From assembly GCA_026413255.1 (NCBI GenBank), contig JAOCZO010000012.1:298363-362362 (forward strand): 64,000 nucleotides of DNA, given 5' to 3'. The stretch comes from Fereydounia khargensis. Lineage: Eukaryota > Basidiomycota > Ustilaginomycetes > Urocystidales > Fereydouniaceae. Positions 52,857 to 62,211 of this stretch are shown piece by piece; the first letter of the stretch is position 1, and each line of letters opens with the position of its first letter. A program made the translations under genes and the position numbers. The notes beneath the pieces were generated by a model that saw nothing but the letters and a program-made list of their open reading frames with translations, was not told where the DNA came from and did no database searches.

Positions 52857-52931
52857 GATCGTCCTCAATCTCCAAAGGCCATCCACTCTTGCCTCGACGC
52901 TCTTCAGCCTGGACTACTTCTGCGAAACCTA
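52857..52931 (+). repeat. Leader exon repeat, copy 2
   Basis: Contains GAGATCGTCCTCAATCTC and CTCTTCAGCCTGGACTACTT. Followed by a GTGAGT donor at 52947. Near 54529-54570 a third, shorter match reads CTTGCCTCACGGTCTTCAGC. Confidence 0.65.
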
Positions 52932-53043
52932 CCTTGCACTCACCCAGTGAGTTCTTGACCCTACATAGTTTCATTCGTTTGTCGTATTGATGCTTACTGT
53001 ACTCTCCGTTTTTGATCTTTCTTCAGCGACTGGCTCATTCAGT

Positions 53044-53310
53044 ATGAGGCTCGACATCCAAGTCCTCGCGGCCGTTGTGGTCATCTTCTCTTTGGCCCGC
53101 ACCACCACTTGTCAGACATGGCAGTTTCCGTACTTCAAAAAGTGTGTGGTCGGAGACACGTGGCTCGATGAGGGGCACGCTATCGGTAATGCCAATGTGC
53201 TCAGCAAGTTCCTCAAGATGGTACGGGGCATATCTGGCGTCACCTGTGATGCAGGCAGTCCACCTCATCAAAACGATTACCAGTGCATTAGAGATGCTTC
53301 AAAAGAATAA
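53044..53310 (+). CDS. Small secreted protein, paralogue 1 (candidate effector)
   Basis: 88 aa. A signal peptide (MRLDIQVLAAVVVIFSLA...CQ) leaves a mature part of about 64 residues with three Cys (CVVGDTW; VTCDAG; YQCIRD). It aligns with the gene at 54657 over CxVG, MVRxxxG, C and QND-aromatic-x-C. The start ATG is preceded 18 bp upstream by a leader intron (52947-53026, GTGAGT to CTTCAG). No domain known. The subtelomeric position, secretion and duplication make it a plausible plant-interaction effector, but that is inference; it ends shortly after the last Cys and could be truncated relative to its paralogue. Confidence 0.6.
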   Translation: MRLDIQVLAAVVVIFSLARTTTCQTWQFPYFKKCVVGDTWLDEGHAIGNANVLSKFLKMVRGISGVTCDAGSPPHQNDYQCIRDASKE

Positions 53311-54656
53311 TTCAACCAGCAGTCGATAAGCACGTATTGCAACTTGTACTGCAACGGTCATTTCGAGTGACAGTGGGACAGGCAGTCTACAGCACACTCT
53401 CTTTCCACGACTTGGTTTCCCCTTCAGGCGCGCGCACACCGGACGTTTGCAGAACCTCTGCATCATGGCTGCCTTGCGCAAGCAGAAACCGCGAAAACAT
53501 GTAACGATGAAATCCAAAAAATGTCTGTTTTTGTCTTCTGTTGCTGCAAGCCCTCTAGACTGTCGGTTCTTGCTGCAGAGATACAGAGAAAGGAGAAGAA
53601 GCCAGTCGTGGCTGAGTCTTCCACTCATCTCATGGTGGGTGTCAAAAGTCTGACCAAATGGCGATACAGCTGTTCTCATCCGAAATATTGCACATTGAGA
53701 GCAAGTTTCTCATCTGTGAAGCTGCCATTTTGCGTGTGCAAAGCGCGCGACACGCACATTTGACTGAAGCTTGAACGCATTTTACCATGGCCATGGTCAC
53801 CAAGGGAACCCGTCGGTGAAAGAACGAGTACTCTGATCAGTACATTGCTGGAACAAAGGCTTTGGTTCGCTTTGACAAGGACACTGGCATCACAAACCGT
53901 AGCAACCCCCCAGTGCGCAGCTGAGACACCACTCGGAGTTCCGAGGTAATCCTCGCGGGTTAGAGAAACTCAAAAGTAGCACTGTGAGGCAAAGAGGCTG
54001 GCAATTCTACTCTTCCATCGTAAAGCGAATCTGGCAGGCTGACATTTCTCCGCTCTTTTCCCATGCTGCGCCATTGTTCACCGCATGCTTTCAGCTGAAT
54101 GGAGGCTTTACGCAGGCAACACTGTTGCTAGGCTGAATAGGAAACGCCAACTGCGCCTCGTCTCGGACATGCAATCGCCTGGTCAATGCAGCCTCAGCCC
54201 AGAGCATTAGTCCCGGACTTGTTGCGCACTGGGCAAGTGCTATGGCACTTAGTTGGTGTCAGGCAAGATTTTACGCGGACAGAGCTGGGCTGCTCGCAGA
54301 CCACCTTGGTACGAACATAAAATGCAATGAAAGAGCGAGTGCGAATTACGAGAGCTCTGCAACGGATTGCCTAAATACAGATGTATTGAGCCATTCAATC
54401 ATACCCCCTCACACAGCAATCAGCAGCGCAAGGCAGAACAACCAAGCACTACTCCCTTGAGAAAGGCATCAATACTCTGAAAGGAGTCAACCTCACAGAC
54501 CGCCCCACAACCTCAAGAGGTCACCCCATCTTGCCTCACGGTCTTCAGCCGGGACTGCTGCTACGAGCGATATTGCGTTCACGTAGTGAGTCTATGGTAG
54601 CTGACACTGGTGCCCTTTCCCTTCATTTACGCCCTTTAGCCTCTGCCTCATCAAAA
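53311..54656. other. Spacer between the secreted protein paralogues
   Basis: No intact gene. From about 54045 it begins a second copy of the upstream unit (CTCTTTTCCCATGCTGCGCC). A leader exon-like block near 54480-54585 ends in a GTGAGT donor at 54586. Confidence 0.55.
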
Positions 54657-54965
54657 ATGAAGCCCAGCAGCCATTGCTTTGTGGCGATTGTATCTGCTGT
54701 CTCGTTGGCACTTCTCGCAGACGGTCAGAAAGTTGGCTTCGATGGCTACGGAACCTGTACCGTCGGAAACAGGTCGCAAAACGGCACAGTGGAGTCTCCC
54801 AGCATCGTGGCACAAAGCCTCGTTAACATGGTCCGGAACGATAACGGTATCTGCAACCGCAACCAGTTCAGGCAGAACGATTGGACCTGTAATTTTCAAG
54901 CAAACTACAACACAATCACGGACATGTGCAAAAATCAAGCTCATGGCACAATGAGCACACAGTGA
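54657..54965 (+). CDS. Small secreted protein, paralogue 2 (candidate effector)
   Basis: 102 aa. Signal peptide MKPSSHCFVAIVSAVSLALL...; mature part with four Cys (GTCTVGN; GICNRN; WTCNFQ; DMCKN). Shares CxVG, MVR, G-x-C and QND(W/Y)xC spacing with the protein at 53044. A leader intron (54586-54639) ends 17 bp before the ATG. No recognised domain. The reading frame is intact and the pair is head-to-tail, so they are probable tandem duplicates. Candidate effector by location and features only. Confidence 0.6.
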   Translation: MKPSSHCFVAIVSAVSLALLADGQKVGFDGYGTCTVGNRSQNGTVESPSIVAQSLVNMVRNDNGICNRNQFRQNDWTCNFQANYNTITDMCKNQAHGTMSTQ

Positions 54966-56462
54966 AGGATCACTGAGGCATGGGGTCCTCAGGACCCTCT
55001 CTTTCCACCACACTTCCAATTGAAATTGTGTCTATTTCCATCATGTCTGATGCTGGGGAACATTTGCAAGCGTCCGTCTGCTTTGCTGAACCATGTAAGA
55101 GCTCACCCTCGACAAGCTTGTTTGAGCCGTACCTCGCTTGGAGTAAGGTTCTCACCTTGGAGCCTCATGAGGATTCGCTGCCAACCCTAAGCCCGAAAAG
55201 AGGCTAGCTGAACTGCTTTGTAAGCAGACTGGCTGAATGAGGTTGCTCCGTCTTTTTCCAACAAAAACAACTGGTAGCCGGCCAGGACGTCAGGGTTTCA
55301 ATGCCAGCCTAATGGCAGGGGCGAAATGATCTAGTGAATCATCGAGACCCTGTCTCTTTGATCTGTTCCAACACACCAGCCCCCTTGGGTAGCTTACCGT
55401 TCTTAACCTTGTTACTATGCCAGCTTCGCAACTCGGGTTCTAGTCGGATTCATCACCGAGCCACTTTTCCTTTCTCCTCCTAGTCTCAACACCGCTTGCG
55501 TCTCTTCCTTGATCGCTTCACCACGAAATGTTTTTTTTTCCCTTTTCGAGTCAAGTCGACTGTTTCTGCCTCATACCTCCTTCTATGTGGCTCGTCGGTC
55601 ATGTTGACTCATCAAATGAATTTCATCCATCACCAAGTGTGACCGGACATGGCCAAGTGCACGTGAAATCTCCTTCCCTGTAACCCCATCAGCGGATATT
55701 GTCTTTTTCGTCCAGATTCACGAAAGTATTGCATCGGATTGTGGGACAAATACGACCACACCGGCAAGTTTGAGACGGTTCGGGCCAGTACCTGGGACTG
55801 AATGGCAAAGGTAGTTGACGGGATTTCCCTCACTCTTGCGAGAGCCCTTGAGCGTCACTGCTTCAGTTACAGTACACATGGACTAACAGTCAACGTATTC
55901 GACTGAGCCATGCTCCCGTGTGAGTGTACTGTAGTTTGCACTCGCGAGCATTGCGAGTGGCTGTTGAACCTCAGTGTTGAAGGTCCCTGCTGGCACGGTT
56001 GTCGTGTCATGGCTCGCTCTCGGAATACGCAGTCTGCGCCTGACAAGCTGCATGAAAATCAGTCCCCTTCCAACCCATGATGGTGGCCGTAGCGTGGAAA
56101 CGGACAGGTGACGCGTGCATGTCCAGGCAGCGAGGGGAAGAGAGAATGCCGGCGCTTCATTCATGCTTTTGACACTAAACCTTGTGCCTGCATTGCATCC
56201 ATTGCAGCACCACTCACGTCAACGGCAATCTTGCTCCCTCTTTATCCGGGCCAACGTCCTCCGACATGGCAATGTACAGTAGGTCTGTCATCTGTTGTAC
56301 AGTAGTTCGTGTATCAAGGACTAATGGCGGGCGTCCCGTTGTTGCGCCGTGGTGACAATGGCGCCCTTGCGTGCCCTGGCAACGTTGGCAACCGAGTTGG
56401 ACGTATAAAATGGTCGGCCAACGACATCACAACTGCCCCGGAGGCTACCTTTGACCCATATC
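54966..56462. other. Subtelomeric spacer, possible third decayed unit
   Basis: Weak similarity to the start of the duplicated unit appears at about 55217-55262 (GACTGGCTGAATGAGGTTGC, then TTTTTCC). No intact gene. A T-run lies at about 55530. A TATA box TATAAAA at 56404-56410 precedes the GH43 gene. Confidence 0.5.
56404..56410 (+). promoter_or_regulatory. TATA box of the GH43 gene
   Basis: TATAAAA 53 bp before the start codon; positions and context fit a core promoter. Confidence 0.5.
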
Positions 56463-57401
56463 ATGACGCTTGCTACACTTCTTGCTTGGGCTTTGCTAGC
56501 CACATCTCTTGTCTCGGCTGCGTATCCGAATCCAGGCCCCGTGGCAGGTGATGTACTGGTTCATGACCCTTCCATGATCAAGGTCGGCGGCACGTACTTC
56601 CTCTATGCCACCGCACCTGGTATCTCTATCAAGACCTCGACAGACCGGATCAATTTTCGTTCCGCAGGCGTGGCCTTTCCCAACGGCCTGCCATGGTGTG
56701 ACAGTTACACGGCCTCGGACCGCAACATTTGGGCACCCGAAGTTCAGTACGTCAACAACCAATTCTACCTATACTACTCTTGCTCTTCGTTCGGCTCGCG
56801 AAACAGTGCCATCTTTCTGGCAACTTCTTCCACCGGTTTGTCGGGTTCTTGGACGAATCGAGGAAGGGTCTACTCTACCACCAGCTCGTCTTCATTCAAC
56901 TCGATTGACCCTGGCCTGCTGATTGACGGGTCAAAGTGGTACCTCACCCTGGGCTCTTTTGGAACCGGGATCTATCAGATTCCCCTCAACCCAGCTACAG
57001 GCTTGCCTTCGTCGTCTTCGCCTCCTCTGACGCATCTGGCGGCTCGTGGAGGCGACACATCCATCGAAGGCGCAACGATTCACAAGCGGGGTCAATTTTA
57101 CTACCTCTTTGTTGCGTTTGATCTCTGTTGCAAAGGCGCCAGCAGCACTTACCGCATCATGGTCGGAAGGTCTTCTTCACCCACGGGCCCATTCGTTGAT
57201 CGGAGCAACGTAAACATGCTCAGCGGAGGTGGAACTGAAATCTTGGCGTCTCACGGTTCTATTCACGGCCCAGGTGGTCAGGGTATTCTCTCTGACGTGG
57301 ACGGAGACCTGCTTGTCTACCACTACTATGACGACCAGGGTGCTGCTCGCTTGGGCGTCAACAAGCTCAGCTGGTCAAATGATTGGCCGACCGTCGTTTG
57401 A
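56463..57401 (+). CDS. GH43 arabinan endo-1,5-alpha-L-arabinosidase
   Basis: Single exon, 312 aa, start at the ATG in CATATCATGACGCTT. Signal peptide (MTLATLLAWALLATSLVSAA). The five-bladed propeller pattern is clear: VHDPSMIKVGGTYFLY with the likely catalytic base Asp35, RNIWAPEVQYVNNQFYLYYS, NSIDPGLLIDGSKWYL (Asp), TSIEGATIHKRGQFYYLF (probable acid Glu), and HGSIHGPGGQGI. These are the hallmarks of family 43 arabinanases, which cut alpha-1,5-arabinan of pectin. It is secreted. Next to a sugar transporter on the same strand 460 bp downstream, suggesting a utilisation pair. An adjacent family relative cannot be excluded for exact specificity. Confidence 0.9.
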   Translation: MTLATLLAWALLATSLVSAAYPNPGPVAGDVLVHDPSMIKVGGTYFLYATAPGISIKTSTDRINFRSAGVAFPNGLPWCDSYTASDRNIWAPEVQYVNNQFYLYYSCSSFGSRNSAIFLATSSTGLSGSWTNRGRVYSTTSSSSFNSIDPGLLIDGSKWYLTLGSFGTGIYQIPLNPATGLPSSSSPPLTHLAARGGDTSIEGATIHKRGQFYYLFVAFDLCCKGASSTYRIMVGRSSSPTGPFVDRSNVNMLSGGGTEILASHGSIHGPGGQGILSDVDGDLLVYHYYDDQGAARLGVNKLSWSNDWPTVV

Positions 57402-57863
57402 GGCCCACAGGCTGCGGCGGCCGCGCCGTGTCAGCATCGGATAATTGTTGGGTGCCACGACGCGACACAATTTTCGCGACGGTGCCAAGAGGTCACGCCC
57501 TCGCTTAGCCAGTCTTGGCAAGTTCGGATATTTCTTTTTTCTCCACACCATCGTGCTACCCATACCGTACCGACAGCTACACTACCCTTCCCCCTGCGTC
57601 CTGAACAGAGGTACAGTCGATGTGGTGCGGCATATGTAGTACAGTACTGTATCATCCTCGGTTTTCATGAAATTTTTTTTTCTCGCCAAGTCATGAACTG
57701 TTGCGTGAACAATATCTCACTCACCTTCCGGCTCGCGTTGGCCTTTGTCATGTTCCTGTGGTCTCTCTTAGTCCCCCAAAGGTCTCTCCCAGTCTGATGT
57801 CTACATAAATAGGTCGCACTTGCAATTCAGCTCGCTTGCCTTCTATTCCCCATCGTCTCTACC
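57402..57863. promoter_or_regulatory. Promoter of the sugar transporter gene
   Basis: 462 bp between GH43 and the transporter; a TATA-like CATAAATAG lies at 57804-57812, about 55 bp before the start. No gene is seen. Confidence 0.5.
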
Positions 57864-59749
57864 ATGACTTTTACGGCTGGACTGACATCAAGGACCAACA
57901 CATTCGGCCTGCGCGGCCGTGCGCTTCGGGCCGCAATCACGATCACGGCGGTTTCCGGGTTTGGACTGTTCGGATACGACCAAGGTCTCATGTCAGGAAT
58001 CATCACCTCTCGCCAGTTCAACCTTGAGTTTCCACCAACCGAGGACAATACTGTCAATCAGGGTGCCGTCGTTGCCTCGTACGAGATTGGATGCTTCTTT
58101 GGCGCGCTATTCGTTCTCTTTCGCGGAGACTTGATCGGGCGAAGACCCATTGTGCTCATCGGTGGCCTGGTGATGGTGATTGGTGCCATTATCTCGACGG
58201 CCTCATTTGGACCGCAGTGGGGGCTCGGCCAATTCATTGTCGGGCGCGTGATTAGCGGCCTCGGCAACGGTATGAATACTGCCACCATCCCAGTTTGGCA
58301 ATCGGAGCTTTCAAAGGCCTCAAACCGAGGTCTTCTTGTCAACATCGAGGGTTCTTTTGTCGCTGTCGGCACATTCGTTGCATATTGGGTCAACTTTGGT
58401 CTGTCATATGTTGAGAACAACAGTGTGTCATGGCGGTTCCCAGTTGCACTTCAGATTCCCCTTGCGATGATTGTCATGGTAGGGATCTGGGGTTTGCCTG
58501 AGTCTCCTCGTTGGCTCATCGCTAAAGGTCGCGTGGAAGAGGCACGATCGATTCTTGCTGCTCTGCAGCCCAGGCATCAAGAGGACAAAGAGGAAGTCGA
58601 TTCCGAGATTAGAGTTGTTCGCGACGCCATCACACGCACCGGCAAGCAGCTTGGACTCAGGGACCTCTTCACCAACGGCAAGTCGCAACACTTTCGCAGG
58701 ATGCTTCTGGGAGCTTCCACGCAGTTTTTCCAGCAATTTACTGGTTGCAATGCCGCAATCTACTATGTGAGTAGCACATGACGTTTTGTTGACGGTACAG
58801 TATCTGTGTTTTTCTGGCACAAGCCTCATGACGACGGAACCACGCTCTTGCGCCTTGGTGGAGGCTATCGTGCGAGATGCAAGTTGAGTCGGATTGGAGC
58901 TCCGCGTGACAGAGGCTCACGGCACTCGGTCCCGCAATTCGAATCGCGACAGCTGTCAAAATGGAAAGCGTGTCCTCTCGCACGACAAATTTGGAAAATG
59001 ACTGACGCATTCTGTACCTCTCATATCAGTCCACCGTGCTTTTTGAAGAATCGCTCGGGCAGTCTCGAAGGATGGCACTAGTCTTGGGAGGCGTCTTTTC
59101 GACGGTGTACATGTTCTCAACGATCCCTTCCTTCTTCCTGATTGAGAGAATCGGACGCCGAACGCTGTTCCTTATTGGAGCCATCGGTCAGGGAATATCG
59201 TTTATCATTACTTTTGCCTGTCTTGCTGCTCCGGAGACCGTCAACAGTGCTAAAGGAGCAGCAGTAGGCCTCTACCTCTTTATATTCACATTCGCCTGGA
59301 CGATTCTACCTCTTCCGTGGGTCTACCCACCTGAGATTAACCCCCTTAAGACACGTACGGTCGCTACGTCGGTCTCGACGTGCACAAACTGGATCTGCAA
59401 CTTTGCTGTTGTCATGTTCACGCCTATCTTCATCGGTAATACTCGCTGGGGGGCTTACCTCTTCTTTGCACTCTTCAACTTCTCCTGGGTACCGATCATC
59501 TTTTTCTACTATCCCGAGACCGCCGGCCGCTCTCTCGAGGAGATGGACATCATCTTTGCAAAGGCTCACGTTGAGAAGACGCCCGCCTACCGTGTCGCTA
59601 ATACTCTGCCAAAGCTGTCCAACGATCAAGTTGAGGCAGAGGCCGAGAAACTTGGTCTCTTTGAGCTCAGTCACGATCCTGAAGCGGCCAAGGCAAATGA
59701 CCAGCCTGCGGCCTCGCCAACTGAGACCGAATCACTCGAGCGTAGCTAG
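57864..59749 (+). CDS. MFS sugar transporter
   Basis: Exons 57864-58766 and 59030-59749 give 540 aa; the 263-nt intron is the longest in the window and interrupts helix 7 between AAIYY and STVLFEES. Twelve membrane segments follow the sugar porter pattern: GYDQGLMSGI in helix 1, GRRPIVLIGG after helix 2, GRVISGLGNGMNTATIPVWQ in helix 4, PESPRWLI at the end of helix 6, FFQQFTGCNAAIYY in helix 7, GRR after helix 8 and PETAGRSLEE at the C-terminus. It would take up hexose or pentose with protons; L-arabinose is a plausible guess from the neighbouring arabinanase. The acidic C-terminal tail is about 60 residues. Confidence 0.93.
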
Positions 59750-60076
59750 TGGTCTTGTTTAGCATTTTGCAACTTTAGCGTCCCTTGATACAGCACATCG
59801 TTCAATTGACTGCTCGAATCACTCAAATATGATTATCACCTATGATCACATCGCAAGGGATAATGTCAGTTGGTTGGGAACATATCACAGACTGATCCGT
59901 GGGTGGAGGGAGGGGCATGGAGGAGAGGAAGGAGGTCAGATGTGTAGGGATGAGAAAATCTGCGTAATGTAGAGCCGATGGGAGGGATGCAATTATCTAC
60001 GAATTGGTGACGAAGGTGTGTCTGGCATTTCAACAAGACCAGTATCACCATTGTCCCTTATAAGGCAACGTTTGCC
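59750..60076. other. Convergent intergenic region
   Basis: 327 bp between the convergent transporter and secreted-protein stops. No feature is recognised. Confidence 0.6.
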
Positions 60077-60385
60077 TCAGCTGGTTGAGATCTGCTGCCA
60101 TGCGCATGTTGGCTGCGCTTCACACGAGGCACCGATAGCCCGGCAATCGCCGCTGAAGGGATAATCGTTGGTGTACCTGTCAGGATTGTTCGGGTCTTGA
60201 ACGTTGTGTGACAAGAAGTCGGGCCAGGTACCCATTAGGTCGTGACTGAAACCAGCAAGAGAACTAAGGAGGAAGCAAGAGCATTCCTGGTAACAGTTGA
60301 TGATCTCGGTCCACGAATTGGCACTGACTGTACCAGTTAAGGCAACAGCCAGGAAGAAGATGGCGCTAGGACTGATGAGCTTCAT
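60077..60385 (-). CDS. Small secreted protein 3 (candidate effector)
   Basis: 102 aa with a signal peptide (MKLISPSAIFFLAVALTGTV, then SA). The mature part has six Cys (INCYQECSCFLL; GDCRAIGASC; PTCAW). No similarity to the pair at 53044/54657 is seen. A leader intron (about 60411-60476, GTGAGT to CTCGCAG) ends 25 bp before the ATG, and a TATA-like CATAAATAG lies about 205 bp upstream. The small size, Cys content, secretion and subtelomeric position fit a candidate effector or surface protein; function unknown. Confidence 0.6.
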   Translation of the reverse strand: MKLISPSAIFFLAVALTGTVSANSWTEIINCYQECSCFLLSSLAGFSHDLMGTWPDFLSHNVQDPNNPDRYTNDYPFSGDCRAIGASCEAQPTCAWQQISTS

Positions 60386-61437
60386 TGTTGCAAGGATCAG
60401 GGCAGCCGATCTGCGAGTTGATAAAATGGTGAGCCCTCACGGTTGAGAACCAAGACAAGAGCAACGCCATACTCACCAATGGAATTTGATAACGAAAAAA
60501 AAGTGTTTGAAGGCTTGCTCGCGCTGGGCAGAGGTGGATGGGGAGCTACAGTAGACAGGGATTACGTGGGCGACTCTTCTATTTATGCTTTGTACCCAGA
60601 TGATGTCGCTGTCCTGCCTACTGGTTGCTTTTACCTCCCTTTCTGGGGATGAAAAGGGATAGCCAACTTTGTTTTGCTTCCTTGGCACGCTATGCGAAAA
60701 GGCTCTCGCAAAGGGCTGTGGATTATGGAACAACGTGGCCAGGGCTGTGAACCGCAGAGACACTGTGCTGGTGCACGCCAATCAAATGGCAGATAGTAGC
60801 CGGCATGGAAGGCAGGGCTGACACGTGATAGCGATAAACTCGCTGTAGTTCCATTGTTCAGCCCTAACATTGCCGTTTAATGCAAGCGTTGGGGCAACCA
60901 GTGAGACGGGGCGTTGGACTGGTGATTCGAGCAATCAGTGTTGTCATGCTGTTGCACTTCCCATTACATCAGGAAGCGAAGTACGGCACAGCAGGCTCAT
61001 CCGGTCAGCACCTACATTTCCACTTGATGGAAGCGCTAGGGCAAATGGCAAATGACCTGGCCGCAACTGCTAGTTTAAGCCGTGAAGACCCAAGGAAAAG
61101 ACACTTGTTTTGTTCCGCAAAGACAATATTCTCAGTCTTTGAATTTCGTTGCATCAAAGCTTGGCCTGACAACATGGCTTAGAAAGACGTTAAGAGCGCA
61201 GACATTGCTTGAAGAACAACATTTCGGGATATTGCCAGACAAGTCCCAGCACGATTATACAATTTGGTCGGGGCTGAGGCACGCATAGGTGCGACCGTTC
61301 GTGATACGAAGTCGGTGCATCCTTAGAAGAGTTCGCTAGTATTTCGTTGAACTGACTCTGCCGAAACCCAACACGTACACCACAATCGGTTGGTTGGCAA
61401 AAGAGAACATTGTAATTCAATGAGGTTGCGAGAATGC
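60386..61437. other. Intergenic between secreted protein 3 and the decayed dioxygenase
   Basis: About 1.05 kb including the promoter and leader of the secreted protein gene. The ORFs are short and none is convincing. Confidence 0.55.
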
Positions 61438-62050
61438 TCACGTTGACCACTGCACAATGCTCGGAATACCAGTCAGCTTGAATGCATGCTCGTCTAGCTG
61501 AGGCTCTTCAATAGGCTCCTCACGGATGACTGGGTCAGGCTGACCATCCCGCATGGCCACGGTGGAGTCAATGCGATGGACGTTGGTCAGTGAGTAGCGC
61601 GAACCGTCCTCTTTCATGCATCCTTTGGCGCTTGAGATCGTCCTGAGTCGCATCCGACACGGGCATAAAGCAGGTATACACGTACTGTAGAACTTAGGCT
61701 GGTCCGTCTCGGACAACAGGTTGTAGTCTGCGGCACTGGAATCCCAGAGGAGAAGATCACCCGACTCGGCACAAACCTTAGTCCATTCGCATCCGTCCGA
61801 CCTGAGCCACTCCATGCCCTTCTCCGTAAAGTCGTACCATTCGTTGGTCAAGTTGGTGCGAGCCCCTGCACACTATCAGACCCCCGTCCTTGGGTCCTTT
61901 GGCAAGAAGGTTAACAAGTCCCTGAAGACACCGGAAACCAGGCTAGATCTTGGTTTCCCAGCCAACGCCGTCCGACTGGAACTTGGATTGTGATACTGTC
62001 TTTGCCCTTCTCGGGTTACCCAGGCTACCCAAGCGAGGGAAGGATGGTGA
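61438..62050 (-). pseudogene. Decayed phytanoyl-CoA dioxygenase-like gene
   Basis: Two blocks match fungal phytanoyl-CoA dioxygenase-like proteins but in different frames. Upstream (about 61960-61870) the frame reads PGFRCLQGLVNLLAKGPKDG, then GLIVCRGSHQ, preceded by a TAG stop. From about 61851 another frame gives NEWYDFTEKGMEWLR and GDLLLWDSSAADYNLL. In active homologues the latter motif contains the iron-binding His of a TPHYN-type sequence; here the position is Asp. The N-terminal half with the H-x-D motif is missing or unrecognisable. Together these point to a frameshifted, truncated relic. The identification is by pattern only. Confidence 0.55.
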
Positions 62051-62211
62051 CCCTGTAGCCTGAATAGAGGCTAGCCACCGTAACAATAGACAAGTCGCGA
62101 TTTGAAACGTCAACACCCAGGATCACAGGCTGTGGTGGTGATGGACAAACGTATTGAGTTCCTATCCAATGAAACGGTATACTTTATAGTGAACAGATTG
62201 CAGCAAAGGTG

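Larger units (their letters stand above)
51453..53043. other. Subtelomeric spacer with a duplicated unit
   Basis: No intact gene is recognised. About 51970-52018 (CTTTTCCCAGGCTGCGCAATT...) recurs at 54053-54100. Two related exon-like blocks, 52664-52738 and 52857-52931, each end before a GTGAGT donor (52756 and 52947) and look like leader exons of the secreted protein gene at 53044. Confidence 0.6.

Noticed and set aside
52635-53310. N-terminally extended form of secreted protein 1 starting at 52635
   Set aside because: Three exons would be in frame with the ATG at 53044, but the extension would hide the signal peptide and is basic and low-complexity; kept only as leader exons.
60880-61182. 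100-codon plus-strand ORF
   Set aside because: No domain, no signal peptide and overlapping ORFs in other frames of similar size; chance frame in a gene-poor region.
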